Assembly (NCBI GenBank): GCA_022844205.1
Contig: JALHMF010000004.1
Location: 159,342 to 223,341, forward strand
DNA length: 64,000 nt
Direction: 5' to 3'
DNA from: Xanthobacteraceae bacterium
GTDB lineage: Bacteria > Pseudomonadota > Alphaproteobacteria > Rhizobiales > Xanthobacteraceae
A program made the translations under genes and the position numbers. The notes under the pieces were generated by a model. That model did not search any database and was not told the origin of the DNA. It saw only the letters and a program-made list of their open reading frames with translations. Below are positions 55,686-63,959 of this stretch, one piece after another. How positions within the stretch are numbered: the first letter of the stretch is position 1; the number at the start of each line of letters is the position of its first letter.

Positions 55686-56243
55686 ATGCTCGCACTCTTC
55701 ATGATCGGACGCATTGCGTTCGCGCTGATTTTCATCATTTCCGGCATCAGCAAGTTCATGGATCTGACGAACACCTCCAACATGATCGCCGCCGAAGTGC
55801 TGCTGCCGGGTTTTCTGTCCGGTGTGGTGACGCAGATCGAGGGCGCGACCGGCATGCGGATGCCGATGGTGCTGGCGATTGCGGGTGCGGTCATCGAGGT
55901 GATCGGCGGTGCCATGATCGCGCTTAATTTCGCGAGCCGCCTCGGCGCCATTCTGCTCATTCTGTTTCTCATTCCGGCGACCTATTACTTCCACGATTTT
56001 TGGACCATGTCCGGCGACGCCTGGATGCAGAACCTGATCCAGTTCCAGAAAAATCTCTCCCTCCTCGGCGGGCTGATCGTCTTCTTCGTGCTCGGCTCGT
56101 GGCGCCCGGGCGAGAACGAGATCATGGAACGCGAGACGATCTACACACGGCCCGAACCGGTGGAACGCATGGGGCGGGCCGATCGCGTGGAGCCTGTCGA
56201 TCCGGTAACGCCGGTCCGCGAGGACCGTCCCGTCATCAACTGA
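55686..56243 (+). CDS. DoxX family membrane protein
   Basis: The 185-residue protein has four membrane helices and the DoxX opening MIGRIAFALIFIISGISKFMD. A polar tail of about 45 residues is rich in Pro, Arg, Val and Glu (ERMGRADRVEPVDPVTPV). The ATG at 55686 is chosen because AGGAG lies 8 bp upstream; a GTG at 55677 would overlap that site. DoxX proteins are linked in some bacteria to thiol and oxidative-stress resistance complexes; a glutathione peroxidase gene lies next to it, convergent. Confidence 0.85.
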   Translation: MLALFMIGRIAFALIFIISGISKFMDLTNTSNMIAAEVLLPGFLSGVVTQIEGATGMRMPMVLAIAGAVIEVIGGAMIALNFASRLGAILLILFLIPATYYFHDFWTMSGDAWMQNLIQFQKNLSLLGGLIVFFVLGSWRPGENEIMERETIYTRPEPVERMGRADRVEPVDPVTPVREDRPVIN

Positions 56244-56244
56244 A

Positions 56245-56817
56245 TCAGTCCGGCTTCAGCTCCTTCGCGATGGCCGCGATCACGCGCGCATCCATGGGCT
56301 CTATCGCCGTAGCAAAACTTCCCGCGAGCTGGCCGTCACGGCCGACCACGTATTTGTGGAAATTCCAGCGCGGCAGATCGAACGGCTTTTCGATCGCGGC
56401 CCAGCGGTAGAACGGATGCGCGGTGGCGCCGCGCACCGGCACTTTCGCCGCGATCGGAAACGAGACGCCATAGCGATGCGTGGTGTGATTGATTTCCTCG
56501 GCGCCGCCCGGCTCCTGCCCGCCGAAATCGTTGGAAGGGACGCCGATGATCAGCAGGCCCCTCGGACCATAACGCTCCTGCAATTGCTGAAGGCCGGTAT
56601 ATTGCGGCGTGTATCCGCACAGCGAAGCGACGTTGACAATCAGGATCGGTTTTCCGGCGTGGTCCGCGAGACGGATTTCCTTTCCGTCGAGGCCCTGAAA
56701 AGAGAAGGCATAAGCGGTGGCCCGGCTCATCCCCGGCGACTGCGCGAATGCGGCGGCCGGGAGGACCGAAGCACATCCCACCAAGCTCAATCCCAGAAAC
56801 GCGCGTCGGCTTGTCAT
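56245..56817 (-). CDS. Tat-exported glutathione peroxidase family protein
   Basis: The 190-residue protein reduces peroxides using thiols (often thioredoxin for such bacterial forms). The active-site tetrad is visible: Cys in VNVASLCGYTPQYTGL, Gln in PSNDFGGQEPG and Trp/Asn in PRWNFHKYVV. The N-terminus TSRRAFLGLSLVG has a twin-arginine motif followed by a hydrophobic run and AAAFAQ cleavage site, so export by the Tat route to the periplasm is likely. GGAG lies 8 bp before the ATG at 56817. Its end is 1 bp from the convergent doxX stop. Confidence 0.88.
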   Translation of the reverse strand: MTSRRAFLGLSLVGCASVLPAAAFAQSPGMSRATAYAFSFQGLDGKEIRLADHAGKPILIVNVASLCGYTPQYTGLQQLQERYGPRGLLIIGVPSNDFGGQEPGGAEEINHTTHRYGVSFPIAAKVPVRGATAHPFYRWAAIEKPFDLPRWNFHKYVVGRDGQLAGSFATAIEPMDARVIAAIAKELKPD

Positions 56818-57050
56818 CGGCAATCTCCTTCTGGCCCCATCTTAACCATTGATACGGGCACGCGGATAAGCCGGATTTGGCGTATCCGGGAATTGTTAAC
56901 CAGCCAGGCGGTACAACAGGCCTCGATTGCGCCACGAGTTTCCCCCGCGCCGGTCACGAAATAGTCGTGCGCGGCTGGTGGTTTAGCCGCCGGGTGAGGG
57001 GGATCGAGCGCATCGGGTACGCGCGTATTTGCGTGCCGGGGGAGGAGTTC

Positions 57051-58055
57051 ATGCGTTCCACCGCACTCGTTATCGCAGCCATCCTGTTTGGCTCCGTCCA
57101 GCCCATCGAAGCGTCTCAGCAGCGCAGTCTTGATTTTGCCACCCAGCAGGACGTGCTCCGCTGGGTGAACGGTTATCGCTCCCGTCCGGAACCGGTGCTG
57201 GTGCCCGCGGCGTTTCGCGCGCTCAGCCATCAGGGCGCGCTCCGCGATCCCGAAACCTCGGGCACTTATGCCGGCTTTCTTGCCGGTGTGATCAGCGCGA
57301 ACCCGGCCGAGGCGGAATCCCTGCTCGTAAAAACCTTGCCGCTGCCGCCGGAAGACCAGTGGGTCATCATCCGCGCCATCGCCTATTCCGGAATTCCGGA
57401 CTGGAAATATCTGATGCAGCGCTTCTATGTGCGCATGCCGTCGCGCAGCGTGATGATCGAAGCTTATGTGCAGGACAAGCTGCCGACATTGAAAGACGTC
57501 GCCTTCGAGAAAGTGAAGGACAAGGAAAAAGAGAAGGAAAAACCCAGGCTCGAAGCCAGTCCCGAAGTGCTCGACACGTACTGGGGCTACTATCTCGCGA
57601 CCGGCGCCTATGAGCCGATTTCGCGCATCATCGTCATGCTGCCGTGGTCGAAGGACGACAACGACGTGGACCGGCTGATGGTCGGCTCGATGGCGAAATA
57701 TGCGCTCGCGAGCAACGCCTCGCGCGAGCAGGATCTCCTGAATATGCTGAAATGGGCGGCACCGCATCAGAAGGAAAAACCCGGTGTCGTGCTGAAGGAA
57801 GTGATCTACGCCGCCGAAACGGCGCAGCTTGCGCCGATCAAGAAGCAGGCGATGGCTTCGATCGAGGACCTGAGGCGGAAGGGCCCGTCCAGCAAGCGCA
57901 ATGTCGGCTTCTGGGGCACGGTCGGCCAGAGCGCGATTGCGCTCGGCTGTGTCGCCGCCGCGGCGGCAGGCCAGGTCGCCCTGGGACTGCCCTGCGTGCT
58001 CGGTGGTGCTACCGCATCGGCGGCGATGCAGATTTATGCCGCGGGCAATCAATAA
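57051..58055 (+). CDS. Secreted or membrane-anchored hypothetical protein
   Basis: The 334-residue protein has a signal peptide (about 1-22, ending IEAS), a mostly helical body and a short Lys/Glu run (KVKDKEKEKEK) in the middle. A hydrophobic Ala/Gly-rich C-terminal segment (about 295-325) with two Cys could be a membrane anchor. GGGGGAGGAG precedes the ATG at 57051, a very strong ribosome site; the frame is open from 56877 without one. I do not recognise the family. Confidence 0.7.
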   Translation: MRSTALVIAAILFGSVQPIEASQQRSLDFATQQDVLRWVNGYRSRPEPVLVPAAFRALSHQGALRDPETSGTYAGFLAGVISANPAEAESLLVKTLPLPPEDQWVIIRAIAYSGIPDWKYLMQRFYVRMPSRSVMIEAYVQDKLPTLKDVAFEKVKDKEKEKEKPRLEASPEVLDTYWGYYLATGAYEPISRIIVMLPWSKDDNDVDRLMVGSMAKYALASNASREQDLLNMLKWAAPHQKEKPGVVLKEVIYAAETAQLAPIKKQAMASIEDLRRKGPSSKRNVGFWGTVGQSAIALGCVAAAAAGQVALGLPCVLGGATASAAMQIYAAGNQ

Positions 58056-58219
58056 CGCCGGGCCATAAACGCTGCCCCTAAATTTATCAACATCGGGTTT
58101 TTGCTGGGAACCTATGTCCTGCGATCCGGTTCTCCATGCAGCCAGCAATACTTTCGTATCGGTCTGGCCCGGAATTTGAATGTTGCTGTGCACGAGACAG
58201 CAGGATGGAGATTGCCCGC

Positions 58220-58507
58220 ATGAAAACGTTGACGATGCTTGGGGTAATGGCCGCGCCGTTTGTGATCGGCGGAATAGCGGCGGCGAATACGGAAGGTGGC
58301 GCCAATCTGTGCGCCATTTTGTTTTTCTGTCTGTTAATGATTCGCGAATCCACGAAAATCTGCATGCTTCTGGAGCGCCGCTGGCAGATGTTTGAGCAAT
58401 CACCTGCATTTCCACCGCTCGTAACCCCATCGATGTTGGGCAGTGAAACGCAGCCCATCCGCGTCCGCGCCAACGATCGTCAGAGGGATGTTTATCACCG
58501 CCGCTGA
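58220..58507 (+). CDS. Possible small protein, low confidence
   Basis: The frame from an ATG at 58220 gives 95 residues with a hydrophobic N-terminal part (MKTLTMLGVMAAPFVIGGIA) and Cys-containing second hydrophobic stretch. Codon third positions are mixed and no strong ribosome site is seen. A long antisense frame covers the same bases. The 58056-58521 gap holds nothing better. Confidence 0.25.
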   Translation: MKTLTMLGVMAAPFVIGGIAAANTEGGANLCAILFFCLLMIRESTKICMLLERRWQMFEQSPAFPPLVTPSMLGSETQPIRVRANDRQRDVYHRR

Positions 58508-58521
58508 CGGCGGGGATAAGA

Positions 58522-59364
58522 TCAGAGCATGGCGAGCGGCTCCGCCGCTTTGGGCGGCGGGAATGCCTGGTCGAGCGCCGCCAGTTCGCCGGCCGTCAAC
58601 TTCAGATCCAGTGCGGCGCGGTTTTCCCGCATGTGATCGAGCGAACTCGTTTTCGGGATCACGATCACATCTTTCTGGCGCAACAGCCACGCGAGCGCGA
58701 CCTGTGCCGCCGTCGCGTCATGCGCCCCTGCGATTTTCACGAGCGCGGGATGCTTCAGCATCCGGCCCTGCTCGATCGGCGAATAAGCCATGATCGGCAT
58801 TTTCCGTTTGCGGCAGAGCGGCAAGAGATCGAACTCGATGCCGCGGCGGGTGACATTGTAAAGCACCTGATCGGTCGCACAGGCCTTGCCGTCCTTCAGC
58901 GACCATAGATCGTTCATGTCGCCGAGATCGAAATTGCTGACACCCCAGTGGCGGATTTTCCCGTCCTTCACGAGTGCTGCGAAAGCAGAAAGCGTTTCCT
59001 CCAACGGCGTGCCTAGCCGCCAGTGCAGGAGATAAAGATCGATCACTTCGGTGTTGAGCCGCTTCAGGCTGCGCTCGCAGGCGGCGATGGTTTTGGCGCG
59101 GGATGCGTTGCTCGGCAGCACCTTGCTGACGACGAACACTTCGCCGCGGCGGCCTTCGATCGCTTCCGCCACCACTTCCTCGGCGCCGCCATCGGCATAC
59201 ATTTCCGCCGTATCGATCAGCGTCAGGCCAAGATCGATGCCGAGCTTGAGGGCGGCGACCTCATCCTTGCGCTTGCGCGCGTCGTCGCCCATGAACCAGG
59301 TGCCTTGTCCGAGGATCGGCACCGGTTCGCCGTCGGGAAGTTTCGTCGTCGGCACGGCTTTCAT
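58522..59364 (-). CDS. Aldo/keto reductase
   Basis: The 280-residue NADPH-dependent carbonyl reductase has a TIM-barrel fold. The catalytic tetrad is visible: Asp and Tyr in [11 protein letters not shown], Lys in [10 protein letters not shown] and His in LYLLHWRLG. Cofactor-binding [17 protein letters not shown] is near the C-terminus. Closest in type to bacterial AKR/YeaE-like reductases (methylglyoxal and similar substrates), which is inference. The ATG at 59364 overlaps the stop of the upstream membrane protein gene by 4 bp. Confidence 0.92.
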   Translation of the reverse strand: MKAVPTTKLPDGEPVPILGQGTWFMGDDARKRKDEVAALKLGIDLGLTLIDTAEMYADGGAEEVVAEAIEGRRGEVFVVSKVLPSNASRAKTIAACERSLKRLNTEVIDLYLLHWRLGTPLEETLSAFAALVKDGKIRHWGVSNFDLGDMNDLWSLKDGKACATDQVLYNVTRRGIEFDLLPLCRKRKMPIMAYSPIEQGRMLKHPALVKIAGAHDATAAQVALAWLLRQKDVIVIPKTSSLDHMRENRAALDLKLTAGELAALDQAFPPPKAAEPLAML

Positions 59365-60314
59365 TTTTTCTTGTCCACGCGGGGTTCCGGCAACCGGTAG
59401 GCGTCGAGCGCCTTCGCCGCCTTGGCCGACCTGTAAACCCATACCTGGCTCGCCAGTTGCCACATCTTCCGTTCTTGTTCGATGGTGCGCGGCAGTTTCA
59501 GGCCGAGTTTTTTGGCGAGATCCTCGCGAAAGAGATCGAAGGAACTCATCACCAGAACGCCCCAGCTATAAGCCATGTGGCAGGCGATCTGGGACGCACC
59601 GAATGCGATGCCGAAGGCCAGTACCGGAATCCAGGGGAGGGGAAGCGTGCGCCCGACGATGGCGAGCGCGCCGTACAAGATCAAGCAGAGTGTGCCGGTG
59701 AACCAGATGTTCACCCAGAAATCGACCTGCGATTTTTCGTCGTTGATCAGCTCGCGATATTCCTTCGGGATCGCGCCATGCAGGCGCGTGACACCGATGG
59801 TGGACTCGATGCCGTACACGACGCGCGGATAGACTTCGAATGCGCGCAATGCATTGCCGAATTTGGTCGGCAGCACGATATCCTCCGAATCCGGATAATC
59901 GCGCGCAAGCTGCCAGAGCGCGGAGCCGTAAGCGTTCGGAATGCCCGGATCGACCGGCCCCTTGCGTTTCGCCGCTTCGTCCCACTGCCTGCGGGTTTCG
60001 GCGATGGTTGCTTCCAGATCGCGAAACTTTTGCTTGCGATACCAGCCCCAGAGCCGCGCCGGATTGGTACGGCCATATCCTTCCAGAATCCGGATCAGCG
60101 GCCGATTGAGCGCCAGCAGCAGGATCGCGGTGAAGGAGAGGGCGAGCAGCGACACAACGCCAAGCGTGATGTCTTTTTCGCGCGCGATCTCGCGCAGCGG
60201 CCCGCCGTAGCCGAAGAGATCGGCGATGCCCGCGAGCGCGATCATGAGGGCGGCCGCCGGCAGCAAATAGCCGATGGCGAAAGCGCGTGTCAGCAGTTTT
60301 GGAAGATCACCCAC
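59361..60314 (-). CDS. Membrane protein of unknown function
   Basis: The 317-residue protein has two N-terminal membrane helices (about 10-34 and 49-70) and a soluble middle (about 75-195) with conserved-looking [21 protein letters not shown]. Two more helices (about 198-245) precede a charged C-terminus. I recognise no named domain. It is translationally coupled to the aldo/keto reductase (4-bp overlap). Confidence 0.7.
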   Translation of the reverse strand: MGDLPKLLTRAFAIGYLLPAAALMIALAGIADLFGYGGPLREIAREKDITLGVVSLLALSFTAILLLALNRPLIRILEGYGRTNPARLWGWYRKQKFRDLEATIAETRRQWDEAAKRKGPVDPGIPNAYGSALWQLARDYPDSEDIVLPTKFGNALRAFEVYPRVVYGIESTIGVTRLHGAIPKEYRELINDEKSQVDFWVNIWFTGTLCLILYGALAIVGRTLPLPWIPVLAFGIAFGASQIACHMAYSWGVLVMSSFDLFREDLAKKLGLKLPRTIEQERKMWQLASQVWVYRSAKAAKALDAYRLPEPRVDKKK

Positions 60315-60450
60315 GGTGTACCGAATATTTCAGCGCGGCGGTTTCGGAGAGGACATTCGCGGCTCCAGCGCTGGCGGGAAAATATACCATGACGAAGCGT
60401 TCGCGCGAGCGGCTTTCGCTCCGCGGTATCGTCAGTCTGCGCGCCCACGA

Positions 60451-60800
60451 AGGGAGGCGCGGGACGCCGGGGACATCCGGTCCCCACGGTCCATGTGCGA
60501 AGGCAAAAGCACATGGAGGCCTTGCCGCGAGGTGCCGGACATCTTCCGGCGTCCCGCGCGCGGTGTTTAATCGGCTTGCTCCGCCTGAACCCCGGTGGAC
60601 TAACCAAGCCCGCTACGAACGGACTTATGCTCTATCCACCGCTGGCGGCATCCACACCGGCGCGACCGTGGTTGGGACCACGGGAAGCGCCAGACCCGGA
60701 ATGCCTGTGGCGCACGGTCGGTGCGCCGGGCCCGGACGGCTTGGGCCGCGATGCTGCGGGCGTGCGTAACGTCCACGGCAAAGCCACCGCTCCAGTTTCG
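60451..60800 (-). repeat. Long structured dispersed element, family D, copy 2
   Basis: This is the reverse-complement partner of 31960-32309. The closing stem here is 14 bp, GCGCGGGACGCCGG (60457-60470) with CCGGCGTCCCGCGC (60546-60559). The internal hairpin is CCATGTGC/GCACATGG (60491-60516), and a GGGGAC/GTCCCC hairpin sits at the base. The conserved block around GTGGACTAACC and CGCTACGAACGGA matches copy 1. It fills most of the 60315-60966 gap; the remaining 60801-60966 shows no feature I can support. Confidence 0.85.
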
Positions 60801-60966
60801 CACATGGTTACGCGTGGCCACGCGCCCCTCGGTGAAACCGGACGCGGAGATTGTAGGGGAGGCGGCAAGCGCGGGGATAAGGTTTCGCAAGCGGTTGAAA
60901 TTGCAGGCGCTGAATCGCAAGTGAAGCGGATAGCGCAATCCTGTGAGAACATCCGCTACGAGGCGC

Positions 60967-61326
60967 TTACTTGCTCGCCCCGTCGTAAGGCATCGGGTTT
61001 ATCTTCCCGAGATCGACATCATCCAGGCAGCGCACGTTGACCGCGACCGTCATGCTGCCATCCGGCTTCTTGCCGCGCGCGAACGCCTCGACGCCGCAGA
61101 CCCGGCAGAACATATGATTGATGACGTGTTTGTTGAATTTGTAGGAGGTGAGGTTGCGCTCGTCGGACAGCATCCGGAACTGCTCGCCGCCGACAAAGCC
61201 CCACAGGAACCCGTGCTTCTTGCAGATCGAGCAGTTGCAGGAAATGATCTTGCTGAGGTCGATGCTGACCTCATAACGCGTCTGCCCGCAATGACAGCTG
61301 CCCTTCAGGATCATGGCTTCCGGCAT
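60967..61326 (-). CDS. GFA/CENP-V family zinc-binding protein
   Basis: The 119-residue protein has the family Cys pattern: SCHCGQTRYE, SCNCSICKKHG and FCRVCGVEAFARG. These are zinc ligands in glutathione-dependent formaldehyde-activating enzyme relatives. Actual formaldehyde activity has been questioned for the family, so the substrate is left open. The ATG at 61326 follows GGGGAG; an ATG at 61314 is an alternative. Confidence 0.9.
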   Translation of the reverse strand: MPEAMILKGSCHCGQTRYEVSIDLSKIISCNCSICKKHGFLWGFVGGEQFRMLSDERNLTSYKFNKHVINHMFCRVCGVEAFARGKKPDGSMTVAVNVRCLDDVDLGKINPMPYDGASK

Positions 61327-61505
61327 TCACTCCCCGAACTCGCGCTGTTTGATGTTCATGGCCTGGATTTCGACTTAACCGGTCACGAATCTTCTTTTGA
61401 TTACATAGCGGGGGAAAGTTTGGTGTCCAACGAATTCACTGCGCTGAATGCGAAAGAGCGCGGAGTTCCATCCTGTCTTCTGATGGTTCAATCGTGGAAC
61501 CCGGC

Positions 61506-62069
61506 TCACTTCTTCGGCTGTGGCGCCTTGTGTTCGATACCGGACGAATCCTCACGCGGGTGATCGTCACGCCATTGTCTTGGACGCTCGAACGGACCCT
61601 GCCAGATGCCGCGCTTGGCGCGGCGGGCTTCCTCTTCCGCGTCGGCATATTTGCCTTCGCCGGGACGTCCCGAGGCGGTGGCCCAGCCGCTGCGCACCAT
61701 TTCCTGGGCCACGTCCTTCACGCTACCGGCCGAGCAGGTGGAGATGTTGCGGCCGTAGCGGTCCTTGGCGGTGGAGTTGCAGTGGATCTCGCCCTTGCGG
61801 AGGATGATGCCGAGTTGCTTGCGCGACTCCGGCCCGCAGCGCCATACGCTGCCGTCCCCTGAAATGCAGTTCTGCTTCAGTTCGGGCGCATCGATGCCGT
61901 CGAGACGGATCGAAACCTTATCCAGCACGAAGCTGTCTCCGTCGCGCAGCACGAGCCTGTCCGCGTCGCCGACGGTGGGCGGCAGCTGCATGCCGAAATA
62001 GCGCACGGCCACGATGGCGAGCGCGCAGAAAACGACGATATAGAGGATGGGTAGAATATGCCGTTTCAG
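61506..62069 (-). CDS. Membrane-anchored or secreted thermonuclease (SNase-like)
   Basis: The protein has about 187 residues: one N-terminal hydrophobic helix (HILPILYIVVFCALAIVAVRYF) and then an SNase domain (LRDGDSFVLDKVSIRLDGIDAPEL, with Asp and Arg positions of the active site, CGPESRKQL and AKDRYGRNIS with the second Arg). It is a Ca2+-dependent phosphodiesterase of DNA and RNA by family. No ATG or GTG precedes the helix in frame. I take the CTG at 62069, whose first bases overlap the stop codon of the PsiF-like gene upstream; an ATG at 61991 would lose the helix. Confidence 0.75.
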   Translation of the reverse strand: MKRHILPILYIVVFCALAIVAVRYFGMQLPPTVGDADRLVLRDGDSFVLDKVSIRLDGIDAPELKQNCISGDGSVWRCGPESRKQLGIILRKGEIHCNSTAKDRYGRNISTCSAGSVKDVAQEMVRSGWATASGRPGEGKYADAEEEARRAKRGIWQGPFERPRQWRDDHPREDSSGIEHKAPQPKK

Positions 62070-62287
62070 TTGACAGCCTGGGCCTTCGGTTTGGACTTCG
62101 GCTTGGCGCCCGGCTCGTCGCCCTTCGCCATGCATTTGGTGATGAAGGACTTGCGGGCGTTGCCGCTGAGTTTCTGGTCGTTTGCCCCGAAGTTGCAGAT
62201 GTCCATCTTCTCCTTCGGCGTGATGGCGAAGGCGGGGCCGGCGGCGAACAGCGCGGCTGCAAAAACAAAGGCGGTGGCGAATTTCAT
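62066..62287 (-). CDS. Small secreted PsiF-repeat protein (single repeat)
   Basis: The 73-residue protein has a signal peptide (MKFATAFVFAAALFAAGPAFA), then one PsiF-type repeat (CNFGANDQKLSGNARKSFITKC) and a Lys/Pro tail. It is related to the two-repeat protein at 3035-3274. Its stop overlaps the inferred start of the thermonuclease gene, suggesting coupled expression of two exported proteins. Confidence 0.8.
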   Translation of the reverse strand: MKFATAFVFAAALFAAGPAFAITPKEKMDICNFGANDQKLSGNARKSFITKCMAKGDEPGAKPKSKPKAQAVN

Positions 62288-62421
62288 TGTTGCTTCCTGC
62301 CTGAATCGAACAATCCAATTCTAGCACGGGCAGGCCCTGGAAGTCGCCATGCTGCCGTAACTGCAAAGGCTCGATTTTTGGGTTCCGCCGGGGCAATATC
62401 CGCCCGCAACGGGAGGGAAGA

Positions 62422-62607
62422 ATGCCTGAAGTAGTGGTTTACATGGCCGAAGGCCGCACGCCGGAACAGAAGAAGTCGCTGATGAAGGACATCACCGATG
62501 CGGTGGTGAAGAACACCGGCGCCAAACCCGATGCGGTGACGGTGTCGTTGATGGAAACGCCGAAGGCCAACAAGGCCAAGGGCGGCGTGCCGTTCAGCGA
62601 GCGTTAG
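62422..62607 (+). CDS. 4-oxalocrotonate tautomerase family protein
   Basis: The 61-residue protein's catalytic proline follows the initiator Met (MPEVVVYMAEGRTPEQKKSLM), so Met removal would expose Pro1 as general base. Length and the beta-alpha-beta pattern fit the 4-OT family. No aromatic-degradation genes are near, so the native substrate is unknown. GGGAGGGAAG precedes the ATG and a strong terminator follows. Confidence 0.88.
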   Translation: MPEVVVYMAEGRTPEQKKSLMKDITDAVVKNTGAKPDAVTVSLMETPKANKAKGGVPFSER

Positions 62608-62623
62608 ACAGGGGCGCAATCGA

Positions 62624-62658
62624 AAAACCCCGGCACGGCGGCCGGGGTTTTTGTTTTT
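62624..62658 (+). terminator. Rho-independent terminator after the tautomerase gene
   Basis: The stem AAACCCCGGC-ACGGCG-GCCGGGGTTT is followed by TTGTTTTT. It lies 17 bp past the tautomerase stop and may act for the convergent small gene as well. Confidence 0.9.
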
Positions 62659-62674
62659 GTCCCGAAGCCAGCGC

Positions 62675-62860
62675 TCAGTTGCCGTCCTTGGAGGTGCGCT
62701 TGATGTCCATGCCGTGCGCGCGCTTGTAGGACTGGATGTCCTTGAAGCGGCCCTTGGCATCGCGCTTGGCGTAAAGCTTCTTGCCCTTTGAGCTGTAGAG
62801 TACCGTGCGGCGAGCCTTTTTCTTCTTTGCCTTCTTCGCCTTCCGTTTTGCCTTGGCCAT
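62675..62860 (-). CDS. Small highly basic protein
   Basis: The 61-residue protein starts with a Lys/Ala run (MAKAKRKAKKAKKKKARR) and continues TVLYSSKGKKLYAKRDAKGRFKDIQSY. The charge suggests nucleic-acid or ribosome binding, but no family is recognised. GGGGGGAC precedes the ATG at 62860; the frame open to 62908 is not needed. Confidence 0.65.
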   Translation of the reverse strand: MAKAKRKAKKAKKKKARRTVLYSSKGKKLYAKRDAKGRFKDIQSYKRAHGMDIKRTSKDGN

Positions 62861-63092
62861 ACCCGTCCCCCCGATCAATGCACCAATGGAATCACTGAAA
62901 CCACGCATGGTGGTGTGCGAGTGTAGCGTGGTCTAGTTCCAAATTTCACGCGATCCACAAGTAATAATACGGTGCGATTCAGCGCCCCGCCAGGGTTTGA
63001 TTTCCCCCCAGTCGCTTTCGTCTTTTTGTCGCCTGCCGATGCGCGGCAAGCTAAAATATCGGCATTGGGTATCCATGAGGGGAGGATATTGC

Positions 63093-63407
63093 ATGGCTAT
63101 TGTTGAAAATACGTCCAAGAAACTGGTGCTAAAATCCGGCTCCACCGTGTTCACGCTCGACAAGGACGCGGGCAAGGCGGTGATGCAGCGCAAGATGATG
63201 TTCATGAACCTGAAGCCGGTCGAGGTGGATCTGAAAGACATTACCGATGTAACGCTCGATCTGGGCATGGACCGCGCCTCGGGCATCGAGATTTGCAACG
63301 CAATGGTGATTACCCGTACGGGGGCCGGTCTTGCCGTGGGGGCGGCGGACAAAAAGGATGCGGAAGCCACCGCCGCGGCGATCAAGAAATTCCTGGGATT
63401 GAAATGA
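63093..63407 (+). CDS. Hypothetical cytoplasmic protein
   Basis: The 104-residue protein has alternating strands, ending in a helix (KKDAEATAAAIKKFLGLK), reminiscent of a PH-like or bacterial PH-domain fold (inference). GGGGAGGATATTGC precedes the ATG at 63093; the frame is open to 62997 but without a ribosome site. A terminator hairpin follows 8 bp after the stop. Confidence 0.7.
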   Translation: MAIVENTSKKLVLKSGSTVFTLDKDAGKAVMQRKMMFMNLKPVEVDLKDITDVTLDLGMDRASGIEICNAMVITRTGAGLAVGAADKKDAEATAAAIKKFLGLK

Positions 63408-63414
63408 AACGGAA

Positions 63415-63438
63415 AACGGGCGGGGTGACCCGCCCGTT
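63415..63438 (+). terminator. Hairpin terminator after the hypothetical gene
   Basis: The perfect 10-bp stem AACGGGCGGG-GTGA-CCCGCCCGTT is preceded by AAAA and followed by CTACCATTT, a modest T content. Confidence 0.65.
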
Positions 63439-63458
63439 CTACCATTTAGGCGCGAAGC

Positions 63459-63545
63459 CTAATTCGCCGAAACGCCGGCTTCTTTCAGAATCCGCGAATA
63501 GCGCTTCGTCTTAAACTCGTCCCCAACCGGTGCTAGGCTCTCACC
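63459..63545 (-). pseudogene. Possible relic of a Bug/TctC-type substrate-binding protein C-terminus
   Basis: The minus strand reads ESLAPVGDEFKTKRYSRI then LKEAGVSAN and a stop. Bug-family periplasmic proteins end in a similar way (P-x-EF..AE..RY.K..KEAGI..). Only about 28 residues match and upstream in this frame lies clpS antisense, so the rest is gone. The tail may equally be a chance match. Confidence 0.35.
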
Positions 63546-63854
63546 ATGAGCAAGGGCCAGACCGGCATCCGCCCGAGAACCGCGACACGCGCCAACACCG
63601 CGCGGCCTCCGCTGTATAAAGTCATCCTGCTCAACGACGATTTCACGCCGCGCGAATTCGTGGTGCAGGTGCTGAAGGCGGTGTTCCGCATGAACGCCAC
63701 GCACGCCGAGCAGGTGATGCTGACCGCGCACCAGAAGGGCGTCTGCGTGATCGCGGTCTATGCGAAGGACATCGCCGAGACCAAGGCGAAGGAAGCGACC
63801 GAACTTGGCAAGGCGCAGGGCTATCCGTTGTTCTTCATGACGGAGAAGGAGTAG
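63546..63854 (+). CDS. clpS: ATP-dependent Clp protease adaptor ClpS
   Basis: ClpS delivers N-degron substrates to ClpAP. The 102-residue protein has the conserved core YKVILLNDDFTPREFVVQVL, where Asn-Asp contacts the N-terminal residue, and MLTAHQKGVCVIAVYAKDIAETKA. A basic flexible N-terminus (about 20 residues) engages ClpA. clpA usually follows and is presumably just outside the window. Confidence 0.96.
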   Translation: MSKGQTGIRPRTATRANTARPPLYKVILLNDDFTPREFVVQVLKAVFRMNATHAEQVMLTAHQKGVCVIAVYAKDIAETKAKEATELGKAQGYPLFFMTEKE

Positions 63855-63903
63855 TGCCTGTAACGGCAGCATCCGGATTCGGTTTTCATACAGCGGTATC
63901 AAA

Positions 63904-63959
63904 ACCTCTCCCCGTTTACGGGGAGAGGTCGGCGCGTGAAACGCGCCGGGTGAGGGGGC
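63904..63959 (+). repeat. Two-hairpin palindromic repeat, family A, copy 5
   Basis: ACCTCTCCCCG-TTTA-CGGGGAGAGGT is followed by CGGCGCGT-GAA-ACGCGCCG and GGTGAGGGGG. It has the same layout as copies 1-3, with changed but paired stems. The last bases of the window (63975-64000) are C-rich (GGGCCCCACCCCCGCCCCCAC) and may begin another copy. Confidence 0.8.

Noticed and set aside
56814..58430. Long minus-strand open frame of 538 codons
   Set aside because: It is antisense to the hypothetical gene at 57051-58055, which has a signal peptide and strong ribosome site. The translation is His/Arg/Asp-rich, typical of antisense frames in GC-rich DNA.
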